Shown here: positions 1-8,788 of the stretch, in pieces | Layout of the letters: each line of letters begins with the position of its first letter | How positions within the stretch are numbered: position 1 is the first letter of the stretch | From: Coptodactyla brooksi | Taxonomy: Eukaryota > Arthropoda > Insecta > Coleoptera > Scarabaeidae | Assembly (NCBI GenBank): GCA_033557675.1 | Contig: JAWQRM010000149.1 | Coordinates: forward strand, 1 to 28,316 | Direction: 5' to 3' | DNA: 28,316 bases | Notes under the pieces: generated by a model | Database searches by the model: none | The model's input: the letters and a program-made list of their open reading frames with translations, nothing else | Told to the model about the DNA's origin: nothing | Translations under genes and position numbers: made by a program

Positions 1-600
1 GAAAAAGAAAAGTTTGTGTGCGTTTTGTTCCACATGCTTTAAATGACGACCCAAAAATTGCACGTGTGTAAAAATTTCATTAAAGCTGCTGAAAATGATC
101 CGGATTTTTTTGAGTCGATCATAACTGGTGAAGAAACATGGTACTTTAAATATTATCCAGAAACTAAGCGTCAAGTCAAAACCAAAAAAATGCATTTTCA
201 GAAGTCAAGAATCAAGACAATGTTGATTACTTTTATGATGCACAACAGATTGTCCACAAGGAATTTGTTCCACAAGGTAAAACTGTCAATGGAAAATATT
301 ATTTAACAATTTTCCATCATTTATGGTCAAGAATTGTACATGCTGGGCCTGAATATCCAGCAGGGAAACAGCTGTTTTTATTGCACTACTAAAAAAATAT
401 CTGTGTCATTGACCACCCACCGTATTCGCCTGATATATCACCACGTGATTCTTTTCTTTTCCATAAACTGAAAATTGCGATAAAAGGATCGTTTTACAAA
501 ACGCCATTCCTAAGGATGATACACAAAAATCTATGCATACATTGATACATCCTGCTAGAAAGTGTCTTGAGTTAAATGAAATCTATTTTGAATAAAAAAT
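1..600 (+). mobile_element. mariner transposase remnant, truncated by the window edge
   Basis: Translated blocks in shifting plus-strand frames read like mariner transposase. There is a 'VPHAL' start, then 'DPDFFESIITGEETW' (the first catalytic Asp region is altered to G-E-E-T-W), 'PETKRQ', 'KTMLITF', 'KEFVPQGKTVNGKYYL', and 'HPPYSPDISPRDSFLF', the block holding the third catalytic acidic residue. Several frameshifts and stops break it, for example after position 306 and near 390, so it cannot encode active enzyme. The 5' part lies outside the window. The exact right end is not seen. It sits upstream of the kinase exon, probably within one of that gene's introns. Confidence 0.85.
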
Positions 601-1214
601 AACTTTTAAACATAATTGCCATTGTCATATTTGTCATGATGTGAATATATATTATAATGCAGTACATTATATTACGAGTATAGTATGATTTTTCAGGTAT
701 TGAACCATGTTTCGATGACATTTTAGGATTCGGGTCAAAAATGCGTTTTCACGCTTCTACAAATCTTCCCCTATTTGCATTATGCGCTGTTTTGGTTATG
801 TCTGTTTGTTGATTGTTATAGGTCACCGGTGTTTCTAGATTGTTGTATCTCTTAGTATTGTTCATATGGAAAGACGTCTTTTGTTATGCCCAGAGACTGA
901 TTGCTTAGAATCGCTGGACGTCATCATCATGGACATGGAGATAGTCTAATCGTTGTCCTGCTTCACTGATTTCTCTGATTCCATTACTCCTTATGATCCT
1001 TAGTGACATTTTTGCATAATCAAAGTTGATGTCCTCTAATGAGAACATGTAGAATGGAGAAAAAATAAAATCCTTAAATGATGTCTTATAACCCTCTTAT
1101 ATTATACTACCCTTCGATAGGGATTCCAGCCCTTGAGATCATGGAACAGTTTACCATTTTCCTTTGTTTTGAAAAGACATTGTTGCTGCAAAAAGCGATG
1201 CGTTTTATCTGTAG
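601..1214. other. gene-free stretch, possible piggyBac 5' remnant
   Basis: No intact gene is visible. The motif 'gggtcaaaaatg' near 734-746 resembles the subterminal GGTCA/TGACC repeats of piggyBac-like elements. A related inverted motif ('atttttgaccc') occurs near 3251-3262, after the piggyBac C-terminal fragment. This could be the left end of one element later interrupted by the foldback repeat at 1215-1980, but no TTAA-flanked end was identified, so the link is an inference. Confidence 0.3.
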
Positions 1215-1980
1215 TACCTCTTATAGAGGGTTAGTAAGAAGTATGGAAACAACCTTTCATAGACGTTATTAATTATATTAGAAAATAATGTTTTTCAGAA
1301 AAGATGCTAAACAAGATATTCTGCATTACTGGACGATGCAAATTCTTCAAAAGAAAGGCGGATATCATACTATTTTTTTTTCAAATAGCAACATATACTT
1401 TTTCTTCTTCTATTCGATACTCATTTTTTTCTCTTTATTACCAAATAAAAATTTTATAGTCATACATAACAAAATATTTAAGAAAATCGTTAAAAACTGA
1501 TTCAAAATTATTACAATGAAAATCAGGTTTTAATTTCGTTAGTTGTATTATGCAGTTTCTATGTTAGTATAATTTCCAATAAAACAGTTTGTACAATTTT
1601 ATTACTCGATTGTGTGTTTATTTTATTTGATTTGCTTAACCGTTACAATTCATGGCAACTTGATTTCCATTGTATTAATTTTTAGCGATTAGTTTTTAGC
1701 GATTTTCTCAAAAATGTTATGTGTTAGAACAAAATTTTTACATGGTTATAAAGAGAAAAGAATAGTATATTGAATAGAAGAAAAAAATATATATGTTGCT
1801 GTTTAAAAAAAATAGAAAAATAGTATGACGTTGCACCGCGTCCGCTATTTTGAAAAATAAAGAATTTGTATTGTCAAATAATGCAGAATATCATTATTCT
1901 GAGAAACATTTTTTTCTAATATAAACAATAACGTCTATAATAGGTTGTTTCCATACTTTTTATTAATCCTGTATAAGGTG
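1215..1980. repeat. long foldback (hairpin) element, ~315-bp arms
   Basis: Positions 1215-1529 are an imperfect reverse complement of 1657-1980, leaving a loop of about 125 bases. Both arms share blocks such as 'aagtatggaaacaacc', 'atagacgttatt', 'atattctgcatta', 'cataacaaaatatt/cataacattttt' and 'caatgraaatcarg'. There is no coding capacity; open frames inside are incidental. The near full-length self-complementarity is typical of foldback or MITE elements mobilised in trans. The terminal bases (cctcttata / cctgtataaggtg) do not let me assign a superfamily. No clear target duplication was found. Confidence 0.8.
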
Positions 1981-2560
1981 AAAAGGCATTTGCTGATGTT
2001 ATTCTGTATTTTTCTCTTTTTCATTCTTTATCATTTTTGGGGTGTCCGTTAGTTAACACAAGCCTGCAAAATTCAGGATTTTTCGCAAATCACAACTTTT
2101 AAAATTTGTGAAAAGCTAAAGATCAAACCGGTTTTTCTCATAATTTGTTCCCTTTTTTTGGCAGATACACAATGTACGTAGTAAAATACACAATTTTCAT
2201 TGTGTAGTTTAGTACGTAAATAATACGTGAGTACGTAAATAGTAGCTCACGTTGTGAGCTCACCATCGTCAGCAAATATTAGTAGAGCTGCTCTCATACG
2301 GCTGCAAGCGATCGGAACTCCGGAGTTTCTTGGTTTTTCAAAATTTGTAGTATTTATACTTCTGATTTCTTATACTATAAATGGGTTAAACCTACCTGGA
2401 CGGCCCAACTACCTGCTTTCAGTTTTATAGGTTAAAGGATCAGTTTTATTATCCAAAAAAGGTCTCTCTATTGTTATGACCGAAGGGACTACCTAAGCTG
2501 CGAAGTTTGCGATGGGCCGCTCAAATAGTTTAAAGCACAATTTGTCTTCTTTCTTGTTAT
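1981..2560. other. gene-free stretch between repeats
   Basis: AT-rich DNA without a recognisable gene. It contains short palindromic patches (for example the tandem 'gtacgtaaata' near 2211-2240) and a 'gtgagctcaccatcgtcagcaaat' block at about 2246-2269 that resembles the arm of the foldback element at 18694-18980. Confidence 0.4.
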
Positions 2561-3070
2561 AGGTGGTTCAAATGAGAAGAAGTCCGCTATTATTACAGAC
2601 TGCAACTCCACAAAAGGTGCAGTTGATACGTTGGATAAATTAGTTGCTTCTTACACTTGCAAGAGGAAGACAAACAGACGTCCAATGGTTGTTTTTACAA
2701 ATATGCTTGACATATCAGCATATAACGTATTTACATTGTTTACATTAGTAAACACAGACTGGAAAAATCATGTCTTCACAAAAGGAGGTTATTCTTGGAA
2801 GGACTTGGAGAAGCACTTATCAAGCCGCATATTACAAGAAGATCACATTTACCAAAAACAAAAGGAACAAGAGAAATTGTAGAAAATATTCAAAATTAAC
2901 AATCTCAAGCTACAGAGACAATTGAGCCACCATGCCCAAAACTCAAAAAAAAAGAGGTAGATGCCAGTTGTCCAAAGACCGATAATAAAAGTTCAGTTAT
3001 CTGCAACAATTGTAAAAACTTTTTTTGCAAAAACCATGCAGTGCAAATTTGTAACAATTGTATGAATTAA
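2561..3070 (+). mobile_element. piggyBac-like transposase C-terminal remnant
   Basis: The translation around 2580-2882 gives 'NSTKGAVDTLDKLVASY' followed by 'CKRKTNRRP'. This is the hallmark C-terminal core of piggyBac transposases, where the Asp of 'AVDTLD' corresponds to a conserved acidic residue of the catalytic domain. After a stop and frameshift (2882 to ~2960), another frame ends at 3070 with a Cys/His-rich tail (C-N-N-C, F-F-C-K-N-H, C-N-N-C), the typical piggyBac zinc-binding terminus. The N-terminal two-thirds are absent here, so this is a fossil. A GACCC-containing motif near 3251 may belong to its right end. Confidence 0.85.
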
Positions 3071-3686
3071 ATTAGAATAATACCCAATATTAGTTTTCGT
3101 TTCTATACTTTTAAGAACTTAATTTGTGTTTTGTTTTTGCCCGACAATATAGCTTTATAAAATAGTGTAATGCTTTTTATTTTTAAAACATTATAAATCC
3201 ACGCATTGTTATTAACAGTAAAAATTTTAACGTAAAATGTGCATATGGATCATTTTTGACCCAAGCATCTTAAGCGTATACAAAAAGTAAACAGCCTAGG
3301 AAGATTAATACAATATATATTATTAACTGAAAATAATAATTTCTCCGGTTAGGAAGAAGATAGGAAGTTGCGGTTTGCGTTGACTTCTTAAGAACTCAGT
3401 CCTCTATTTAACTGTATAAAAAGAGATATACCATACTATTCAAAATTTTCACGATAATGCGTTATAAATGTGGAAATGTTTGACGTTCCCCCACCACTAT
3501 ATTTTAGGAGACAGAGCAAAATACTTCAAATAAAAAATATTTCAAATTTTCCAGTTGTTACAATGATAATCTTTAAAATATCTCTTTACTTGCATATTTT
3601 TGGTCACCCGGTACAAATTTAAACCAAAATTTTATGTTTTATAGTTTTGCATTGGGCACGATTATTTAGATAATATAATATTTCAG
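3071..3686 (+). other. intron sequence upstream of the kinase exon
   Basis: AT-rich noncoding DNA. It ends with a splice acceptor (polypyrimidine-poor, 'aatatttcag') directly before the kinase exon at 3687. I see no earlier kinase exons in the window, so the N-lobe must be encoded to the left. Confidence 0.5.
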
Positions 3687-3839
3687 ACTATCCGGACTTT
3701 CGCCATTTATGGGACATACCGATATAGAAACAATGGCAAACGTAACCATCGCCAAGTACGATTTCGACGACGAGGCCTTTCAAGAGATATCAGAAAACGC
3801 TAAGGACTTCATCAGGAAACTACTACTGAAGGATATGAC
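3687..3839 (+). CDS. MLCK-like Ser/Thr kinase, shared C-lobe exon
   Basis: This internal exon (acceptor 'tttcag', donor 'gac|gtaagt') encodes 'LSGLSPFMG', 'DIETMANVTIAKYDFDDEAF' and 'AKDFIRKLLLKDM'. These are subdomains IX-X of the kinase C-lobe in the myosin light chain kinase, Stretchin-Mlck/sqa and DAPK branch of calcium/calmodulin-dependent kinases. It starts with one base completing a codon and ends with two bases of a Thr codon. That phase matches the acceptors at both 4078 and 5288, so it can be joined to either downstream exon. The N-lobe, the HRD and DFG motifs and any Ig/FN3 domains are outside the window. Assignment to the Strn-Mlck versus sqa orthologue is not resolved. Confidence 0.9.
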
Positions 3840-4077
3840 GTAAGTATGGAGTTATCTTTGTTTTTACTGGTTTCTCTTTTCAATTTTTGTTAACCCGTAT
3901 GCTCATTTGTGAAAAAGAAAAAAATACAAAGACCCAAATTAGTTTTTTTTCTAATTTTTTTTCTCTGACTTTTGTATGAATCTAACTAATTTGGGTTTTT
4001 CGATTCACAATTTATACGGTAGAAGGTGGAAATTCGAAATCTAAAAGGGTCTTTGTTGTTTTTTTTTCTTTTTCTAG

Positions 4078-4984
4078 TGTTCGCATGACGTCGTCCGAGT
4101 GTTTGAAACATGCCTGGTTGCAAAGGAGAGTTCCGAAACCGCAATCGAACCAAATGATGGATACGACAAAAGATAATTTGAAGCAATTTGTAGAGCGCTG
4201 GAGCGATCACCCGAATTCGCCATATTTATTCGAAATTTCTTCGCATTCTATCTTGCCTTGCATGTCTCCCAGCTTGAAGCTGTCGGAATCTTTGAATTCT
4301 TTAGTCGTTTCCAACCCTTCGCCACCGGAATCCCTCAGTTCTTCACCAGGATCCGACGATAATTTCTTTCTATTCAACAATTCGCCTGAAAACTATCGCA
4401 AAGAATTTAATTACCCCGTGGTCGACCACTTCAGACGAGCCTCAGATAGTTATGGAATCGTCAAAACTCCAGATATCGTCGAAAGGCTTAATTTGGCAGA
4501 CGAAATACGTAAATTGTCCGATAAACTCTTTCAATTGTCAACGGTTACCCCTTTAAAACCAAACCTGACCGCAACCGAAACCACCACAACCAGAACGGAA
4601 CGTTTTGCGCGCTCAGAAAGTTTCTCTCGAGCAGAGTCGGTCCCCTGGCGAAAACAGCACCATAATAAAATCAATTATTCGAGCAGAGACATTCCTATCA
4701 GCCCTAGAAAAAAAAGCTCCGACACTTTTCGTGAACAATTCAATTCGAGATTAAACGCTTTCAATTCTACCGCAAACTGCCAGAATCCGACGGTGGACAA
4801 TCCAAACAACACCAAAGACGTATTGTTGCGACTCTTGGACCGTTGGGAGGGCCCCAAAGTGCAAAAACTTCGGCACAGTTCTATTTCGACCGAATATACC
4901 GAAGCGGAAAGTCTAGTGGGCCAAAAAACGATTACGTCCCTGAATACGTTCTTCCAAACTAAAAGAACAACGTCAAATAAGTGA
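4078..4984 (+). CDS. MLCK-like kinase, alternative last exon A (long tail, no CaM-binding helix)
   Basis: After acceptor 'tttctag' (4077) the frame joins the shared exon to give T-V-R-M-T-S-S-E-C-L-K-H-A-W-L. This is kinase subdomain XI with the invariant Arg and the closing H-x-W. The tail then runs about 285 residues to tga at 4982-4984. It has a short block 'NLKQFVERWSDHPNSPYLFE', Ser/Pro-rich low-complexity sequence, and a second Trp-containing block near the end ('LLRLLDRWEGPKVQ'). No basic amphipathic calmodulin-binding helix is apparent after the catalytic core. A polyadenylation signal lies at 5196-5201. The exon start is fixed by splicing, not by the internal ATG at 4085. The two W-containing tail blocks may be conserved docking segments; that is an inference. 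Confidence 0.85.
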
Positions 4985-5195
4985 AAGGATTGGTTCTAGA
5001 AAGCTCTCATTTTTGTCATTATTTATTCATGTCACTATATACACTTATCTGTTCCATATTTATTTTCGTATCTAACGTTTATTTTAAAGCTTGCATTTCT
5101 TCGCTATATCTCCAATATTTTGGGACCACGTCGTCTTTTTTTTATTACGTTTTAGGCTAGTTCGTGTCATCTATTAGTCAACTTTGTAATTGCAA

Positions 5196-5201
5196 AATAA
5201 A
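5196..5201 (+). promoter_or_regulatory. polyadenylation signal of kinase exon A
   Basis: Canonical aataaa about 210 bases after the exon A stop and about 85 bases before the exon B acceptor. Its use would commit the transcript to the long-tail isoform. Confidence 0.55.
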
Positions 5202-5287
5202 GCGATTTCTTATTCAACTTAATCTTTTACCTATCCCGAATGAAGCGCAATATACAAAATTAAATAAATAAATCTACAATATTTTAG

Positions 5288-5474
5288 TGCAAGACTAACT
5301 CCAAAACAAGCTATGGAACATCCGTGGATGTTAGCCACCGCAGTCCACTCCGGAATGGAACTTAGCAAGAAAAAACTAAAACGTTACGTCATAAAAAAAC
5401 GCTGGATCAAAGCCGTCAATACGATCAAGGCTTTAAAACGGATGGGGGCCAAAATCGATGCAGATCTAGTTTGA
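5288..5474 (+). CDS. MLCK-like kinase, alternative last exon B (CaM-binding autoinhibitory tail)
   Basis: After acceptor 'atattttag' (5287), in the same phase as exon A, the shared exon continues as T-A-R-L-T-P-K-Q-A-M-E-H-P-W-M, a second independent version of kinase subdomain XI. It is followed by 'LSKKKLKRYVIKKRWIKAV' and on to stop tga at 5472-5474. The stretch beginning at that Trp places W, V, I and M at positions 1-5-8-14 in a basic helix. This matches the calmodulin-binding, autoinhibitory segment of myosin light chain kinases, where it follows the catalytic core. The exon adds 61 residues. A polyadenylation signal 'aataaa' lies at 5703-5708. It is very likely the ancestral MLCK-type ending. 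Confidence 0.85.
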
Positions 5475-5702
5475 AATTTCAATTATATTTTTGGTTTTTT
5501 GAAGTGATGCTGGCTACCAGTGAACTTTGCGTGCTTATTCCATAAATACGACCCACTGGTAGTTCAAATAATAAGGTTAAATAAATCTTCCACTGTGTGG
5601 AGTTGCTACATATTTGCTGTACATATATAATTGACGTCACTACTTGTTAGTTACAAATTTGGATTGTTTTTGGAATGTAATTTTTACAAAGAGGATATAA
5701 AT

Positions 5703-5708
5703 AATAAA
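5703..5708 (+). promoter_or_regulatory. polyadenylation signal of kinase exon B
   Basis: aataaa about 230 bases after the exon B stop codon, with a T/G-rich stretch ('ttatgttgttt') following. Confidence 0.5.
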
Positions 5709-6774
5709 GGTTTCTGCAAGATTATGTTGTTTACTTCTAGAAATCAAAAGAAGCAATCGCTCCATCTATGAACGACTTGTAGAAACGACAAACGAATTGT
5801 TTTAAATACCAGTTACTTAAAAAAATGTTATGGACGTTGCGAAATCACTAGATTTTTATTGTATAGAATTATAATGCAAATATGGAAATGCATAACAAAC
5901 ATAATAAAACGTTATTTATCACTAATTCCTTATTAATTTTCAATTTTAAAGAACCGCCTTTTAGTTACTCTATCTGCAAGTAATTAAACCCAATAGACGA
6001 ATTTTTAAAAATTAATTCTGCTATTAATTTGTTAACAACACATTCTACTATTAATTGGTTAAGAATGTATAAGTTATACAATTACGACCTATGTAAACTT
6101 TAACTCGTCCGTTATACACCAGATAGTATTATTGTATGTATTAGTAACCGAGTTCTTATAAAACGTGGGGTTATTTCAGTCGCTTCTAAAAAAAGTTTGG
6201 CATGAATTCACCGTAACATGTGAAAAGTTTGGCATGAATTCATTGTAGAGTTTCGCGCTAAAAATATTTACAACTAAAGTTGTCAAAATAAATTCTACGA
6301 AATTATTTTCAAGTTGCTAAGATGGCCGCTAGGGGGCGTAACCTCTATTTTGAATTTAAAGATGTGGCGTTTCTCGAAATTTCGCCCTATTAAGATAACA
6401 AACAAATATATGCATTTCAAAGCTAAGATAAATTCGAGTCTGTTTTGTTAAACACTTTTTACCCTACCTCCAAAAATAAAGTGGTGGGAGGTGTTCAGAT
6501 GTTTGCATAAATAAACATCTGTAACTTTAAAACGACTGAAAGCATTTCAACAAACTTAGCGTCGTTGAAAGGGGTTTTCCTTGGTCAACAAAAGCTACCT
6601 TACTTTTGGTGATTGTAATTTGGCAAGTCGTCACTAGAGGGAATTTATTGATATTACTATTGAAATTGCAAAATTTCTTTAAAACATTAAATCTATTGGT
6701 ATTATTTTTTTCCATGAAAAGATAGCAAAATGATGCCCAAATAAACTAGTGAAAATCGCGCCTCGATATGTTAT
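5709..6774. other. intergenic repeats, no gene
   Basis: No coding region is recognised. Items seen: a 'ctccatctatgaac' block at 5760-5799 that recurs at 8413-8452 and 8469-8505; a direct repeat of 'aaaagtttggcatgaattca' at about 6191 and 6220; a block at 6320-6390 ('gatggccgctagggggcg', 'tttctcgaaatttcgccc') that looks like old interspersed repeat DNA; and a small hairpin-like 'cctacctccaaa / gtggtgggagg' near 6464-6491. Short open frames here are not convincing genes. Confidence 0.45.
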
Positions 6775-7799
6775 GCCTAACCTAAAATATCGGTGAAAGA
6801 AAATTTAATGAGAAAATACAATAGATTTTGCTAGATTGCCTGCTGGTTATGCAACCAAAGCACCATAGGCAGAAGTGTGTTGCCTACCTACAATACATGC
6901 TTAGACGTATATTAACCATATAGTTTGTCTGGTGTAAAACTAACAAACATAAAACCCTAGTCTCGTACCATTATGCTATCTGAGCAACAGTCTTTTAGAT
7001 ATTAAACATTTAAACCTAGCAAATGAGCGGTGTGAGAATAGAGCTAGCCTGTAGTTCGGGCCGCGTGACCCTCCCACTCTGGCGCACGGCGAGAGGGAAG
7101 CCACCAAATGAGCAAACGATTACAAATGTTTACGAACAGTATATTATTTACATTAATTATTGATTACATTATTAATCAAGTAATCGGAAATTAGATGTTC
7201 TTCGCGCCGAAAAATGGTTGTCCTCTCCGTGGTTATGAAATGATTCGTAAGCATTTGTAATCGTTTGTTCGTTTGGTGCCCCTCCCACTCTCCGCTAGCC
7301 GCGCGCTAGAGTGGGAGAGGCACGCAGGCCGTCCTTTAGGCTAGCGTGCTTCCCACGCCGCTCATTCGCTGGCTTTAAATGTTTAATATCTAAAACACTG
7401 TTCTTCAGATGGCAAAATGGTACAACACACCCTGTATAGGTACGAGTAGGTATATAATAAGTAGCAGGCCATGGAAGATAAAACAAATGCCTAATAACAA
7501 TTTTAGACACAAACGTCAAATTTTATTTAGATGCAGTAGAATTTATGTAAGTTGCACACGTGAAACTTTAGAAATGCCTTTTATAAATGATGAAGCTGTT
7601 GACACGATTGCTGTTTATTTCGAATGTCTTCAAAATGTGCCTAATAGTTACCTATAAAATTAATATGCACTTAAGCATGAATTGTAGGTAAGCATCACAC
7701 TTCTGTCTACGTTACTTTGGTTGCATAACCAGTAGGCAACCTAGCAAAATCCATTGAATTTTGTCCTTAAATCTTGTTTAACCAATATTTTAGGTTAGA
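6775..7799. repeat. ~1.0-kb foldback element with very long inverted arms
   Basis: Positions 6775-7137 are matched in reverse complement by 7243-7799. Paired blocks include 'ctaacctaaaatat', 'gattttgctag', 'ctggttatgcaaccaaag', 'tagatattaaacatttaaa', 'ctcccactct' and 'aaacgattacaaatg'. The central loop is about 100 bases. The right arm is longer because 7441-7673 has no left-arm equivalent beyond a 60-base segment. An 82-codon open frame (7409-7657) covers that extra piece. Its end ('INDEAVDTIAVYFECLQN') faintly resembles the N-terminus of insect transposon-associated helix-turn-helix proteins, but I would not call it a gene. No transposase is present, so any mobility would be in trans. Confidence 0.8.
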
Positions 7800-8788
7800 A
7801 ATACTAACTATACTTAAGATTTCTCGACAACAGTTTTTGTTTTCGAGATATTGGCGAAAATGTACTTTCTACTCCTAATTCCTAACACTTATCCCTTCAA
7901 AGGTTTTTACGTCACGCCGAAAACAAACACTGCTAAATTTCATCAAAATCAGCAAGTGACGCCCGCGAAAGAATGAAATTTTATTAGGGTAGTTAACCCC
8001 AACCATCCCTAAATGTCTTAAATGCCTAAATAAACGCCAAAATCGATAGGGTAGTTTTTAAATTATTCCAAACGACTAGGGGTAGTTTACCCCTTTTAAC
8101 ATTCTGGTATATATGTGAGAAATCAATAGAACGTGAATATTAGTTTGCATTTACCACATTTCGATGAGTCTTCGTTTTCAAAAGACAAGCGAATGAATAC
8201 TTTTTCCCTCAATTTGCAACCCTTATTACTCGCCCCAGAGTCTTTTAAAGCACGTATAAAAAATACGTAAACCTTATTTTTGTCCATTCTAAAGAAATCG
8301 ATGAGTAACAGTTGTGACACTTCCCTTGTTAGTCAACTTTGTAATTGCAAGATAAAACGATTTGTTATTCAGCAAGAATGAATGTTTAATTGAATTTTCA
8401 ACTATATTATCACTCCATCTATGAACAGCTTATAGAAACGACGAACGAATTTTTCAAATTATTATTAGTTCCATCTATGAATAATTCATAAAAACAATTA
8501 ATGATTTTTTCTATTTGAAGACTAATTGTACTAATAGTTGATCTGTTTGCGTTATTTAGTAATTTAAATAATTTATTTAGTTATGTACCCAAAATTGTAG
8601 AACTACTTATTGTATTTAAAAATGCACAATAGGGTGTAGTTACGTCACTTTATTGTGCCGTTTAAAACGGGCTTCGAATGTCATCGCTATACGTCAACAA
8701 TTACTAAACATAACCTAGTTCAATTAAACGAAAATTCTTGGTACGCGAGCGTTAAAGATGGGCAATAGGTCGTTCTTCCTGAATTAGG
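7800..8788. other. intergenic repeat DNA upstream of the TBC gene
   Basis: No gene. It contains small palindromic motifs ('ggggtagtttacccc' near 8079-8094 and 'gggtagttaacccc' near 7987-8000). A 43-base block at 8331-8373 nearly duplicates the kinase exon A polyadenylation region (5176-5218). The region also carries two copies of the 'ccatctatgaa' motif. The promoter of the following gene must lie in the last few hundred bases, but no clear core element was recognised. Confidence 0.4.

Noticed and set aside
3986..4210. Minus-strand 74-codon frame over the kinase exon A start
   Set aside because: It overlaps a well-supported splice acceptor and coding exon; composition is not protein-like.
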